Source of the DNA: Gemmatimonadota bacterium
Lineage (GTDB): Bacteria > Gemmatimonadota > Gemmatimonadetes > Longimicrobiales > Gaopeijiaceae
Assembly: GCA_030430625.1 (NCBI GenBank)
Contig: JAUIKL010000003.1
Coordinates: forward strand, 1-64,000
DNA: 64,000 bases
Direction of reading: 5' to 3'
Position numbers and translations under genes: made by a program. Within the stretch, counting starts at the first letter, position 1; every line of letters starts with the position of its first letter. A model generated the notes under the pieces. That model was given only the letters and a program-made list of their open reading frames with translations. It was not told the origin of the DNA and ran no database searches. This document shows positions 31,298-41,750 of the stretch, in pieces.

Positions 31298-31726
31298 ATG
31301 CTGCAAGTTCAAGCGCTCGTCGCCGCCGTCCGGGAACACGGGCTCGTGCTCACGTTGGTCCCCGACCATGACCGACTCCGCGCACGCTCCTGGCGTCGCA
31401 TCCGGTGGGTGGATGCCTTGGGGACCGATCTGGTCGTTCCGGTCGACGACGAGTTCAGTGACGCGGACAAGGCGTCGCCGGCCCTCCTCCTTCAACTCGT
31501 CTTGAATACATGCGAGTACTACGAGGAGTGTGAGGACATCCTCGAATGGGCAACCGAGACGGAGTTGGATGTGGCCGAGCCCTGGGTCCTCGAGCTCTAC
31601 AGGACGCTCGGTGACGTCGTTCCGCTCGTACGTGCCGTGGTGGGACCGGACCTCCGAGCGCTTTCGCCGTGGGACTTCAGCATGAACGCCGGAGAGGCGG
31701 CCGACCTCCGCGCGCGCGAAGGGTAG
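31298..31726 (+). CDS. hypothetical protein
   Basis: MLQVQALVAAVREHGLVLTLVPDHDRLRARSWRRIRWVDALGTDLVVPVDDEFSD; acidic composition, RBS-like AGTCGGAGG upstream. Confidence 0.6.
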   Translation: MLQVQALVAAVREHGLVLTLVPDHDRLRARSWRRIRWVDALGTDLVVPVDDEFSDADKASPALLLQLVLNTCEYYEECEDILEWATETELDVAEPWVLELYRTLGDVVPLVRAVVGPDLRALSPWDFSMNAGEAADLRAREG

Positions 31727-31729
31727 GGG

Positions 31730-32650
31730 TCAGCCGCCGGCGCCGGTGAGTCGAACCGACAGGGCGCGCAGCGCCGCCTGAGCGTCGCGGTCGTACGCCT
31801 GCGCGTGGGCGCGCGAGTGCCTCGTCTGATCGAAGTATCCGCCGCTCCCGACGTTCTCACCGTCGATCAGATTCATCAGCGAGTCGGCCCCGTCTTCGAC
31901 ACTGCTCCGTACCGGCATGCCCAACTCGGTCACCATGTCGGTGTCCATCAGCGTGGCCGGGTGGACGGCGTTCGTCGTCACACCCGTGCCCTTCAGCTCG
32001 TCGGCCAGGTCCATACTGAAGATGATCTGCGCGAGCTTGCTCTGCCCGTACGCGCGGCCCTGGCCGTACCCTCGCTCCAGCATCGGGTCGTCGAAGTCGA
32101 TCGGTTGTTGAGAGATCGAAGCGACGTGGACGACCCGGCTCGGGGCGCTGGACCGAAGGAGAGGCAGCAACTCGAAGGTCAGCAGATAGCCGGCCAGGTA
32201 GTTCACGTGGAAGTGAAGTTCGTGCCCATCGGCACTCTCGAGCCGTCCACCGTCGAGCAAGACCCCGGCGTTGTTCACCAGGACGTCGAGCCGGGGGTAG
32301 TCGCGGCGCACGGCGGCGGCCAAGGCACGCACTTCGTCGAACGAGCCGAGGTCGGCTTGGTAGAAGCGGGCGCTGCCGGACCCCGTCGCCCGAACCTCCT
32401 CGACCACCTCGGCACCCCGTTCGACGTTCCTACCGTGCACGATGACGTGGTCTCCCTGGCCCGCCAGTCGGAGGGCCACCACGCGCCCCAGTCCCCCGGT
32501 GGAGCCGGTCACGAAGACGACGCGCTGGCCCGGCGTCGGAGGATCACCGGCCACGGCCTGACGCTCCTGGGACGCGGCCGACGCGGCGCTCACCGCAAGG
32601 ACGAGTGTGACGGCGACCGCGGAACGCAGGACGAACGGGAGTGATTTCAT
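31730..32650 (-). CDS. SDR family NAD(P)-dependent oxidoreductase, with signal peptide
   Basis: VFVTGSTGGLGRVVALRLAGQG, LVNNAGVLL, YGQSKLA motifs; start MKSLPFVLRSAVAVTLVLAVSAAS. Confidence 0.9.
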   Translation of the reverse strand: MKSLPFVLRSAVAVTLVLAVSAASAASQERQAVAGDPPTPGQRVVFVTGSTGGLGRVVALRLAGQGDHVIVHGRNVERGAEVVEEVRATGSGSARFYQADLGSFDEVRALAAAVRRDYPRLDVLVNNAGVLLDGGRLESADGHELHFHVNYLAGYLLTFELLPLLRSSAPSRVVHVASISQQPIDFDDPMLERGYGQGRAYGQSKLAQIIFSMDLADELKGTGVTTNAVHPATLMDTDMVTELGMPVRSSVEDGADSLMNLIDGENVGSGGYFDQTRHSRAHAQAYDRDAQAALRALSVRLTGAGG

Positions 32651-32696
32651 CCGACCAGTGTACGCCCGGCCCAGGCGACGCACGAGGCCGGAGGAC

Positions 32697-33299
32697 TCAG
32701 TCGTCGACCTCGACCTCGATGTTCGACAGGACCGATCGTCCGGTGATCCTCACCAAGGTGCTTCTTTCGTGGTCTCGCCGCCCGGATCGCCCGCGAATCG
32801 AAAAGCTCGACAGGAAGGCCTGGCCCTCGTCCTCGACGTGGACGTGTTCGGGCAGCTCGATCTCGATATTGGCCATGACCGCCTGCATCCGGATCTCTGT
32901 AACTCCAGGCGGAAAGTCCGCCCGCCTCAGATCGAGTTCCAACGAGCCCATCACGGAGCGGACTTCGAGGCATTCCGGCATCGGCCCCTGGATCTTCCTT
33001 TCGATCGAGGAGAGCACGGACGTCATTTGTCGACTCGGGCGACGAGCGAGGGATTCCGACGCCTCGGTCCGCATCGGCACGTCGGAGGGCGCGTCCGAGC
33101 GTGTCGCCAGGTCTTTCGTGATCGACACGAGGGCCTTGGACGTTTGTGCCGCATACACGTCTGCGACCCTCCGCTCGAACTCGTCCACGGCGATCGCGTC
33201 CTGAGCGAAGGCCTGGGACAGGACGCGCACGGCCGCGTCTCGTTCTTCGGCTGTCGGGAGCCGGACGACGGCCTTCGGGGATCCGTTCGGGTCGTTCAT
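32697..33299 (-). CDS. DUF1707 domain protein with LiaF-like C-terminal region
   Basis: TAEERDAAVRVLSQAFAQDAIAVDEFERRVADVYAAQT is DUF1707-like; C-terminal MGSLELDLRRADFPPGVTEIRMQAVMANIEIELPEHV. Confidence 0.85.
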   Translation of the reverse strand: MNDPNGSPKAVVRLPTAEERDAAVRVLSQAFAQDAIAVDEFERRVADVYAAQTSKALVSITKDLATRSDAPSDVPMRTEASESLARRPSRQMTSVLSSIERKIQGPMPECLEVRSVMGSLELDLRRADFPPGVTEIRMQAVMANIEIELPEHVHVEDEGQAFLSSFSIRGRSGRRDHERSTLVRITGRSVLSNIEVEVDD

Positions 33300-33474
33300 G
33301 TTCGCTCGCTCATGCGCTCAAGGTACCCGGTCCGCGGTGACCCGCCGAGACTTTTTCGCGCGGGGCGGGGGCCGACTGGCCCGACCGGCCCGGGCGCGAT
33401 ACGATCCGGCGCCGATCGGTCGCGCCCCGCCCGCCAGACCCTCGCGACCGGCCACGGATCGCGGAGATCGTACA

Positions 33475-35733
33475 GTGAGGAACGAAGGGCGGTTGCCAGC
33501 GGGCGGCCACGGGTATTCGAAGCAGACGGGGCCGGCGATGGCCACCCTTCTTCTGGGGGGGCTTCTCTTCGCAACCGGGATCACGGCCCAAACGCCGATC
33601 GACCTCGACGACGCCCCGCGACCGACGGCACAAGCGGCTCGCGCGAGCGGACCCATCGAGATCGACGGCATGCTCGACGAGGCCACGTGGTCCGCGGCGC
33701 CCCTGATCGACGACTTCTGGCAGCAGAAGCCCGACGACGGCATGCCGTCGACCGAACGCACCGAGGTGCGGATCCTCTTCGACGACGCCTACCTCTACGT
33801 CGGTGCCGAGATGTTCGACGAGGGGCCCGGCGGGTACCGAGCGATCGTACCGACACTTCAGAGGGATCCGAATACGCGCGACGGTGATGCACTGGGAATC
33901 GCCTTGGATCCCTTCCTCGACGGATCGACCGTCTTCGCCTTCTTCATCAACCCGGGCGGGGCGATCCGGGACGTTCAGACCGCGGACGACGGGCGCATCA
34001 ACAACGCGGCCTGGGATGCGGCGGTCGACCTGCGCACCAGGGTTCACGGGACGGGGTGGACATTGGAGCTGGCCATCCCGTGGTCCCAGCTCCGCTTCGA
34101 CGCTTCGGCCGACGAGCAGGTGTGGGGGTTGAACCTCCTTCGCCGGATTCGCCGGAAGAACGAGGACGCCAGTTGGGCGCCGATGGATCGCCGGTGGCAG
34201 CTGTACGTCACATCGCGCGCGGGCCGACTGACGGGCATCGAGGGTGTGCGGCCCGGACGAAACCTGTCGATCAAGCCGTTCGCCCTGGCGTCGCATCCCT
34301 CGGGGACCCTCCTGGAGGGCGTCGGTAGCGACTTCGACGCCGGGCTCGATCTGAAGTACGGGCTGACGCCGGGCCTGACCGCCGATCTCACGTTGAACAC
34401 GGACTTCAGCCAGGTCGAGGTGGATCAGGAGCAGGTGAACCTGACTCGCTTCTCTCTCTTCTTTCCGGAGAAGCGGGAGTTCTTCCTCGAAAATGCCGGT
34501 GTGTTCCAGTTCGGTGACCAGGGGAACCGACAGACCCGATCGGGCGCGACCAATCAGGACTTCACCCTCTTCCACTCACGCCGCATCGGCCTGACACCCA
34601 CGGGCGCTCCCCTTCCGATCCTCGGCGGCGGTCGGGTGACCGGATCGCTGGGGCCCGTCTCGCTCGGGGTGCTGAACATGCAGACCCGCCGCGACGGAGA
34701 CTTTTCACCGGAGAACTTCTCCGTAGCCAGGGTGCGCGGTGAGCCGGCGCCGGGCCTCAGCGTCGGCGGGATCTTCGTCAACCGAGCCGAGACCGGGGGT
34801 GGGTCGGCGGTCAATCGCAGTTATGGTGCGGACGCGAGTCTGCAGGCGATGAACGGATACCTGCTCGTGCAGTCGTACCTGGCTGCGACCGACGGTGCGA
34901 CGGAGGATGGGACGTCCATCGACCGGGGATGGGCGGGACGCTTCTCGGCCGGCTGGCGCGACCCGTTCTGGGAGGTATTCGCGCTGTACCGCCAGCTCGA
35001 CGAGGCGTTCGACCCGGGGGTCGGGTTCGTCCGGCGCAAGGGAATGCGCCATACGTACGGCACGTTCGGTGTTCGACCTCGCACGACGGTACTCGGACTT
35101 CAGTCCCTCAATCCGTACATCGAGGCTCATCGGTACGCGGACTTCGACGGCGACCTGCAGACACGGCTGGCCACATTCGGACTCGGGTACGAGTTCGGGG
35201 ACGGTGGGATGGGTTCGATCGGAGTCACGGACCGTTTCGAGCGGGTGGACGAGCCGTTCTCGGTCCGCGGGGTCGAGGTCGGGGTCGGGGAATACGGCTT
35301 CGTCGAGGGATCGGCGTCGTATCAGTCGAGCGGAGCGAGGCCGGTTTCGATCCAGGCCAACGTCAGTGGAGGTCAGTACTTCGGCGGGGATCGACGCTCC
35401 GTTGGCGGCACGCTCCTCGGTCGAGTCGGAGGCCAGCTGCTCATGAACGTGTCGGTCGACCACAACCGCATCGAGTTGCCGGGGCAGGCTGCGACGACGG
35501 CTGATGTCTATGGCACGAACCTGGATGTCTTTTTCTCGACCACCCTCATGGCCAGCGCTTTCCTCCAGTACAACGAGGCGGAGGAGCAGTTGGTCACGAA
35601 TCTCCGTTTCCGGTGGATCCACGCGCCGCTCTCCGACCTCTACATCGTGCTGACCGAAAGGAGGGACACCGGAGCGAACCAGGTGCTGGATCGTTTCCTC
35701 ACCGCGAAGGTGACCAAGCTCATCGCGTTCTGA
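33475..35733 (+). CDS. DUF5916 / carbohydrate-binding family 9-like outer membrane protein (second paralog)
   Basis: IEIDGMLDEATWSAAPLIDDFWQQKPDDGMPSTERTEVRILFDDAYLYVGAEM; FSLFFPEKREFFLENAGVFQFG; GTG start at 33475 or ATG at 33538 inferred. Confidence 0.87.
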   Translation: MRNEGRLPAGGHGYSKQTGPAMATLLLGGLLFATGITAQTPIDLDDAPRPTAQAARASGPIEIDGMLDEATWSAAPLIDDFWQQKPDDGMPSTERTEVRILFDDAYLYVGAEMFDEGPGGYRAIVPTLQRDPNTRDGDALGIALDPFLDGSTVFAFFINPGGAIRDVQTADDGRINNAAWDAAVDLRTRVHGTGWTLELAIPWSQLRFDASADEQVWGLNLLRRIRRKNEDASWAPMDRRWQLYVTSRAGRLTGIEGVRPGRNLSIKPFALASHPSGTLLEGVGSDFDAGLDLKYGLTPGLTADLTLNTDFSQVEVDQEQVNLTRFSLFFPEKREFFLENAGVFQFGDQGNRQTRSGATNQDFTLFHSRRIGLTPTGAPLPILGGGRVTGSLGPVSLGVLNMQTRRDGDFSPENFSVARVRGEPAPGLSVGGIFVNRAETGGGSAVNRSYGADASLQAMNGYLLVQSYLAATDGATEDGTSIDRGWAGRFSAGWRDPFWEVFALYRQLDEAFDPGVGFVRRKGMRHTYGTFGVRPRTTVLGLQSLNPYIEAHRYADFDGDLQTRLATFGLGYEFGDGGMGSIGVTDRFERVDEPFSVRGVEVGVGEYGFVEGSASYQSSGARPVSIQANVSGGQYFGGDRRSVGGTLLGRVGGQLLMNVSVDHNRIELPGQAATTADVYGTNLDVFFSTTLMASAFLQYNEAEEQLVTNLRFRWIHAPLSDLYIVLTERRDTGANQVLDRFLTAKVTKLIAF

Positions 35734-35764
35734 CGGGTGCTCGTCGCGTCCGGTCGAGGTCGAG

Positions 35765-38392
35765 CTACTCGGCCTTCAGCGCCGCCACCGGATCCACCCG
35801 GGACGCGGAGAGGGCCGGACGGACGACCGCCAGAACGGCTCCGCTGAGCAGGAGGAGCGGCACGAGCCCGAAGACGAGGGGGTCGTGCGCCCGCGCTTCG
35901 GCCTCGGCCAGCAGTTCCCGACTGACCACCGGGGTGAGCGACCACGATACGGCGAGGCCCACCGCGAGGCCGATCCCCACTGGCCGGAGTCCTCGACCCA
36001 GGACGTCGGCCAGTACCGTCGTCTCGGTCGCGCCGAGGGCCCGCATCACCCCGATCGCATGCCTTCGTTGGCTCGTGCTGAAGGCGACGACTCCGTGAAG
36101 GCCGACGATGGCCAGGAGGAGAGCCGCGAGACCGAGTGAGCCGAAGAGGAGGCCCATCACACGACCGCCGTCGTTCTCGCGCCGGACGAGCGCCTCGAGG
36201 GTCATGACCCGATCCAGAGGGAGCGCCGGATCGATCGACGAGATGGCGGCGGTCAGCGTCTCGAGTGGCTCCGGCGCTCCGGGTCGGCTCGTCACCGCGA
36301 TGCGGAGGCGCTCCGGATCCCGCTGCGCGACCGGAAGGAAGAGCGCGGCCACCCGTTCGCCGTCGTCGACGCTGACTCCGTCGTCGCGGACCTGACCGAC
36401 GATCTCGTAAGAGACGGGCTCCGCGTCGCGCTCACGGACGTGGACGACGAGGCCGAGTGGGGAGGCTCCGCCCAGCTGCTCGTCGACCCAGGCATCGTTG
36501 ACCACAGCGACGCCAGGGCTGTCCGGGCCGTCGGCGTCGGTGAAAGCTCGGCCCGCCGAGATCTCCATATCGAACATGTCGAAGAAGCCGGTCTCGACCA
36601 CGCGGCGCTGGGATCGTGGCCAGTCTTCGGCGCGGTCCCAGCTCGTGCCTTCGATGGCGATCCACGCGTCCGATGTCCCGTCGCCGGGCATGGCACTGGC
36701 CAGGGTATGGGCGGCCACCCCAGGGTCGCCGTCGAGCCGCTCTTTCAGGCCGGACCAGAACGCTCTCCGGGCGGCGGTGTCTTCGTACGCGAAGGGCTCG
36801 AGGAAGAGCTCGGCCGTCAGGACTCCCTCCGTCGGAAAGGCTCCCGCCTTCTGGATCGTGCCCAGCGCGCCTCGCACGGCGACCGTGGATGTGACAAGAA
36901 GAACGCAGGCCAGCGCGACTTCGACACCCACGAGCGTCGAGAGGAGCGGGGCACGATCGATCGAGGTGCCCCTCGAGTCCCGCTTGAGTGCGTCCGCCAG
37001 ATCGACCCTCGTCGTGCGGATGGCAGGGATGACTCCGGCCACCACCGTGGCGCCGAGCATCAGTGTCAGGGCGAAGGCGAGGAGACCGGGCGAGGGCTCG
37101 AGGTCCGCCCAGTACGGGAGCGTCCCCCGCGCCTCGAGGGTCGCCCCCATCCACCCGACGATGGCCTGAGCCCCGAACACACCGATGCCGGCACCGAGAG
37201 CCGAGACGATGAACGCCTCGATCCCGAGTGGACGGATGACGGCCCACCTGCCGCCGCCCGTCGACATGCGCAGGGCCGTCTCGGACGTACGCGTCAGGCC
37301 GCGCGCCAGAAAGAGTGCCGAAACGTTGGCGGCCGCGATGACGACGAGGAGCCCGACGAGGAGGTTCAGTCCCCAGAGAAGTGTGAGCGTGCGGCGTCCC
37401 TGTTGGGCGACGACGAACTCCTCCACCTCGACCGAGGTGTGGGCCGGGTCGATGGTCGAGTCGCCCAGCGCGCCGAGCGATCCGATCAGACGGGTTTCGA
37501 CGGCCTCGATCGAGCGGCCGTCGGCCAGGCGTCCGATCACGTCGACTTGGGCGTAGTCGTCGATCGGCGAGCGAAGGGTTGTCCACACCTGGTGGGCCTC
37601 GGGGAAGCCGAACGAAGCCGGCATGATGCCGACCACGGTGAAGACGTCAGGACCCATCGTGATCTCGGCGCCGAGCGCGTCGGGTCGGCGGTCGAACCAA
37701 TCGTCCCAGAGGTCCTCTCGAATGAGCGCGGTCCTCGGTGCGCCGGGAGCCGCGTCGGACTCCGTGAGGGTTCGTCCGAGCACCGGCTCGACGCGGAGGA
37801 CCTCGAGTACCCCTGGGGTGACCCGAACCGAGGGGACTCGGACCGGCGAGAAGCCGGGACCGCTGACCGCCTGGTCGTGATCATCGTAGGCGCCAAGGGC
37901 CTCGAATCCGTCGGGGCGGGCCTGCCAGGCCGAGTAGATCGAACCGGATGCCGCGAAGGTTCGGCCCGACTCACGGTCCAGGAGGTCCACCGCGACGACC
38001 CGGTCGGGTTCCTCGACGGGGAGTGGGGAGAACATCGCGGATATGATGCCGAACGCGGCGGACGGCGCGGACATCCCGAGGCCGAGCGTCCCGACGGCCG
38101 CCAGCGTGAGGCCGGGTGAACGACGGAGCGAGCGCACGGCTCGACGAGTATCGAGCAGGAGGGCACCGGAGGTGAAGACGTTTCGGATTCGGATCCCCGC
38201 GAACGCGACCGCCAGGATGAGCGTCTGTCGCCAGTACCACCGACGCGCACGGACGGAGGAATCGACCCGGCATCGCCTCGTGAAGCCTTCGTCCAGGTCG
38301 GCCAGGAGGGTGTCGACCTCCGCCCGTTCGACGATCCGCTCGAGGAGCTGTTCCGCCCGACGGGGCGGGCGTGCGTCGGGCGAGGTCCTCAT
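35765..38392 (-). CDS. ADOP-type ABC transporter permease
   Basis: 875 aa with MacB_PCD/FtsX; ATGA overlap with upstream padR; ends ASRVDPVAALKAE. Confidence 0.92.
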   Translation of the reverse strand: MRTSPDARPPRRAEQLLERIVERAEVDTLLADLDEGFTRRCRVDSSVRARRWYWRQTLILAVAFAGIRIRNVFTSGALLLDTRRAVRSLRRSPGLTLAAVGTLGLGMSAPSAAFGIISAMFSPLPVEEPDRVVAVDLLDRESGRTFAASGSIYSAWQARPDGFEALGAYDDHDQAVSGPGFSPVRVPSVRVTPGVLEVLRVEPVLGRTLTESDAAPGAPRTALIREDLWDDWFDRRPDALGAEITMGPDVFTVVGIMPASFGFPEAHQVWTTLRSPIDDYAQVDVIGRLADGRSIEAVETRLIGSLGALGDSTIDPAHTSVEVEEFVVAQQGRRTLTLLWGLNLLVGLLVVIAAANVSALFLARGLTRTSETALRMSTGGGRWAVIRPLGIEAFIVSALGAGIGVFGAQAIVGWMGATLEARGTLPYWADLEPSPGLLAFALTLMLGATVVAGVIPAIRTTRVDLADALKRDSRGTSIDRAPLLSTLVGVEVALACVLLVTSTVAVRGALGTIQKAGAFPTEGVLTAELFLEPFAYEDTAARRAFWSGLKERLDGDPGVAAHTLASAMPGDGTSDAWIAIEGTSWDRAEDWPRSQRRVVETGFFDMFDMEISAGRAFTDADGPDSPGVAVVNDAWVDEQLGGASPLGLVVHVRERDAEPVSYEIVGQVRDDGVSVDDGERVAALFLPVAQRDPERLRIAVTSRPGAPEPLETLTAAISSIDPALPLDRVMTLEALVRRENDGGRVMGLLFGSLGLAALLLAIVGLHGVVAFSTSQRRHAIGVMRALGATETTVLADVLGRGLRPVGIGLAVGLAVSWSLTPVVSRELLAEAEARAHDPLVFGLVPLLLLSGAVLAVVRPALSASRVDPVAALKAE

Positions 38393-38712
38393 GACAGCTC
38401 CTCACCGATGGCCGACCACATCGAGCGCAGGGTCGATTGAGCGTGCGCCAGTCGTGTCCGCCCCTCGGCCGTGACCGAGTACGTCTTTCGGGGACGGCCT
38501 CCGCTCGAGGGGCTCCGCGCCGCCGTGTGTCCTTCCAGCCACCCCTTCTTTTCGAGGCGGCGGAGGGTGAGGTAGACAGCGGCCTGGGCCACGTCCTGGT
38601 CCGTCTGCTCGCTCAACAGCTCGGTCACGGACACCCCGTAGGCGTCGTCTCGGAGCTGGAGGACCGCCAGAAGCACGAGGTGCTCGAACTCGCCCAGGAT
38701 GTACCGCCCCAT
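38389..38712 (-). CDS. PadR family transcriptional regulator
   Basis: MGRYILGEFEHLVLLAVLQLRDDAYGVSVTELLSEQTDQDVAQAAVYLTLRRLEKKGWLEG. Confidence 0.92.
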   Translation of the reverse strand: MGRYILGEFEHLVLLAVLQLRDDAYGVSVTELLSEQTDQDVAQAAVYLTLRRLEKKGWLEGHTAARSPSSGGRPRKTYSVTAEGRTRLAHAQSTLRSMWSAIGEELS

Positions 38713-38734
38713 GCCCGCCCTCCCGTCCCTTTGA

Positions 38735-38754
38735 GTATACGAAGTTAAGTATAC
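38735..38754. promoter_or_regulatory. candidate PadR operator
   Basis: GTATAC-gaagttaa-GTATAC, two self-complementary GTATAC half-sites in an AT-rich spot upstream of padR. Confidence 0.45.
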
Positions 38755-38869
38755 AAGATTGAGTGTAGTGGGGAAGTCCATGGAGCGGGGGAGCCTGGAG
38801 GCCGTTCGGCGGGTACCTTCTCCTCCCTTCGCACGCAGTCGAACCACCCGGAATCTTCAGAGGTCCGAA

Positions 38870-41245
38870 ATGGGGAAGTCGTCCCTTCCGAAGCTCGTCC
38901 TCGCCGCCGCAGCCCTCGCGGTCGCCCACCCCGCGTCCGCCCAGGAGCCGAACTTCGGTCGAGCCGTGGCGATGACCGGCAGCGAACTCTTCGTCGGGCA
39001 GCCCGTGAATTGGTACGGGCCGGGGACCGTGTACGCGTATACGCGCTCCGGTTCGAGTGGCTGGGCCGAACGGCAACTCGTCACGGCACCCGACTCGTCG
39101 AGGATGGACGACTTCGGGCGGGCCGTAGCCGCCGAAGGGAACACCCTCGTCGTCGGCGCTCCCCGCAAGCACGACGGCGCGGGCGTGGTCTACGTCTTCG
39201 GGCGGGCCTCGGCTTCCGCGCCGTGGGCGCACACGGCGACGCTGACGCCTCCGGAGGAAGACGGGGAAGCCCAGCTCGGTCGAGCGCTCGCTCTGCGGGG
39301 AGACGACCTCCTCGTCGGTGCACCCGAGGCGGGATCCGCTGGTGCGGTCCACCATTTCCGACGGAGCGGGCAGCGATGGACGCTGGTCGGTTCGATGCGG
39401 CCGGACGATGGCGAAGCGGATGGTTTCGGTGCGTCCATTTCATGGGATGACGAATCCGCGCTGATCGGCGCTCCCGACTCCGACGGGCGCGCCGGTCGTG
39501 TGTATGCAGCCTCGGAATCGGGGGCGTCCTGGAGCGTCGGGCCCGCCCTCACACTGCCCGCCTCGTTCTCCGCCGAGAACGCGGGAGCGGGCGCGAGCGT
39601 CCTCCTCGGAGACGGGCAGGCGTTCGTCGGCGCGCCGGGGGCCGGCGCGGTGGCGGTGCTCGACAGAGGGCAGGGCTCGTGGACCGTTCGTGAGACGCTC
39701 GTCTCCCCCGAGGACGCGGAAGGATCCCAGTTCGGCTTCGCGGTGACGCAGGCCGGCGACGAGTTGTGGGTCGGTGCCCCCGGCCTCCACCGCAGGAACG
39801 GTCGGGTCTTCCGCTACCGGACGACCGCGGCGGGAGGGTGGGGGAGCCCCACCCGCCTGGATCCCGACGACACGTCGGGAGCGTCGTGGCCGCTCGGCTT
39901 CGGCTACGCGCTCGCCTCGTCGGGGGACGGTGCGGTCGTCTCCATGCCGAGTCGGGACTTCGGCGAGGGGCGGGTCATGGCGCTCGGTCGGACGGCGTCC
40001 GGCTGGTCTTCGGGCGAACTCCTGGAAGGCAGGATCTACCGGATCGGTTCGGAACTCGAGACGGGGGCCCGCTGCGATGGGGGCCAGATGACCGAGTTTC
40101 CTTGCACGAACATGGAGATGGTCGCGCACATGCCGATCAGCGATCTCGGCGGTGAGCGCGGTGTGTGGGTGAACGACGTGTGGGGGTGGACCGATCCCGA
40201 TACCGGGAAGCGGTACGCGCTCGTCGCGCGCCGGGATGGGGCGTCCTTCGTCGATGTCTCCGACGCCACCGCGCCGCGGCTCGTCGGCAATCTGCCGAGG
40301 ACGGTGGGGTCGCCTCCCTCGGTCTGGCGCGACATCAAGGTGATCGACGAGACCGCGTACATCGTCTCCGATGGAGCGGGCGCGCACGGCATGCAGGTCT
40401 TCGATCTCAAGCGACTCCGGGAGGTCGGGGCCGAGCCCGTCGACTTCGAGCCGAACACGACCTACCACGAGGTCTTCTCGGCGCACAACGTCGTGGCCGA
40501 CACCGCTTCCAAGTTCCTCTACATCGTCGCGGCCAACGGCGGAGGCCGGACGTGTGGCGGCGGTCTCCACATGGTGGACGCCCGCGACCCGCTGAACCCC
40601 GAGTTCGCAGGCTGCTACCACGATACCGCGAGCCCTGGCGCTCGCGGGTACACGCACGATGCCCAGTGCCTGGTCTACGAGGGGCCGGACGACGACTACC
40701 GCGGTCGGCAGATCTGTGTGGGCTCCAACGAGTCCGAACTCAACATCGCCGACGTGACCGACAAGTCGAATCCGGTGACGGTCGCCCGGATGAGCTATCC
40801 GAACGTCTCGTACGCCCACCAGGGGTGGTTCGACGAAGAGCAGCGTTTCTTCTACATGAACGACGAACTGGACGAGGTGGCCGGAAACACCGACGGGACC
40901 CGGACCATCGTCTGGGACCTGACCGAACTCGACGACCCGGTCGTGGCCAACCAGTACATCGGGCCCGTCCGCGCCACGGACCACAACCTCTACGTCGTCG
41001 GCGACCGGATGTACCAGTCGAACTACGGGAGCGGTCTCCGGGTGATCGACATCAGCGATCGTGCCAACCCGCACGAGGTCGCTTTCTTCGACAGTGCGCC
41101 GTACAACAACAACGACCCGGGCACGAGCGCCGGGCAGAGTGGTGCGTGGAGTAACTACCCGTTCTTCGAGGACGGTCTGGTGATCTTCACCAGCGTGCGC
41201 GAAGGCCTGTTCATCATGCGGGTGAGCCCGCCGCCGGTCAGCTGA
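38870..41245 (+). CDS. choice-of-anchor B family protein (FG-GAP/beta-propeller plus LVIVD-type repeats)
   Basis: Start MGKSSLPKLVLAAAALAVAHPASAQ; WTDPDTGKRYALVARRDGASFVDVSD; GGLHMVDARDPLNPEFAGCYHD. Confidence 0.87.
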   Translation: MGKSSLPKLVLAAAALAVAHPASAQEPNFGRAVAMTGSELFVGQPVNWYGPGTVYAYTRSGSSGWAERQLVTAPDSSRMDDFGRAVAAEGNTLVVGAPRKHDGAGVVYVFGRASASAPWAHTATLTPPEEDGEAQLGRALALRGDDLLVGAPEAGSAGAVHHFRRSGQRWTLVGSMRPDDGEADGFGASISWDDESALIGAPDSDGRAGRVYAASESGASWSVGPALTLPASFSAENAGAGASVLLGDGQAFVGAPGAGAVAVLDRGQGSWTVRETLVSPEDAEGSQFGFAVTQAGDELWVGAPGLHRRNGRVFRYRTTAAGGWGSPTRLDPDDTSGASWPLGFGYALASSGDGAVVSMPSRDFGEGRVMALGRTASGWSSGELLEGRIYRIGSELETGARCDGGQMTEFPCTNMEMVAHMPISDLGGERGVWVNDVWGWTDPDTGKRYALVARRDGASFVDVSDATAPRLVGNLPRTVGSPPSVWRDIKVIDETAYIVSDGAGAHGMQVFDLKRLREVGAEPVDFEPNTTYHEVFSAHNVVADTASKFLYIVAANGGGRTCGGGLHMVDARDPLNPEFAGCYHDTASPGARGYTHDAQCLVYEGPDDDYRGRQICVGSNESELNIADVTDKSNPVTVARMSYPNVSYAHQGWFDEEQRFFYMNDELDEVAGNTDGTRTIVWDLTELDDPVVANQYIGPVRATDHNLYVVGDRMYQSNYGSGLRVIDISDRANPHEVAFFDSAPYNNNDPGTSAGQSGAWSNYPFFEDGLVIFTSVREGLFIMRVSPPPVS

Positions 41246-41255
41246 GGAGCGGGGC

Positions 41256-41750
41256 GTGGCGAAGCGATCGAAGGGACGTACGGGTGCTTCTCGTGCGGGG
41301 GGCTGGAAGTGGGGTGCGGTACTCGGGGTCTCGATTGTCGTCGCGGCTTGCACCGATCCCCTCGTCTACGATGATCTGTCGGGTGACTTCTCTGGCTCGT
41401 TCACGAGTGTCGAGCCCGGCGGACAGCAGTTCGACGGGGTGTTCTCGCTGAGCCTGACCCAGGTCGAGGGTGCTGTCACCGGCTCGTTCGAGATCGACGG
41501 TACGATCATGGGGCAGGGCTCGGTCGAGACGACGACCACGGGGGGCGTGGTGGCGACGATTCCACTCGGCGAGCATCCGACCTTTCAGGTCGACATCGCG
41601 TATTCCTTCTGCCCGCAGGACACGATCGGGTTTGCGGCCTCGTTCGATTCCTCGACCGAGACGCTGACGTTGGTCGGTGACCTCGACATTCCGAACTCGT
41701 CCTGCAATGTACTGACTGCCTATCCGATCAACGTCGCGCTGACTCGATGA
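41256..41750 (+). CDS. hypothetical lipoprotein
   Basis: GTG start; GAVLGVSIVVAACTD lipobox; stop overlaps the next start (ATGA). Confidence 0.65.
   Translation: MAKRSKGRTGASRAGGWKWGAVLGVSIVVAACTDPLVYDDLSGDFSGSFTSVEPGGQQFDGVFSLSLTQVEGAVTGSFEIDGTIMGQGSVETTTTGGVVATIPLGEHPTFQVDIAYSFCPQDTIGFAASFDSSTETLTLVGDLDIPNSSCNVLTAYPINVALTR

Noticed and set aside
39440-41353. 637-aa minus-strand ORF
   Set aside because: Antisense shadow of the choice-of-anchor B gene.
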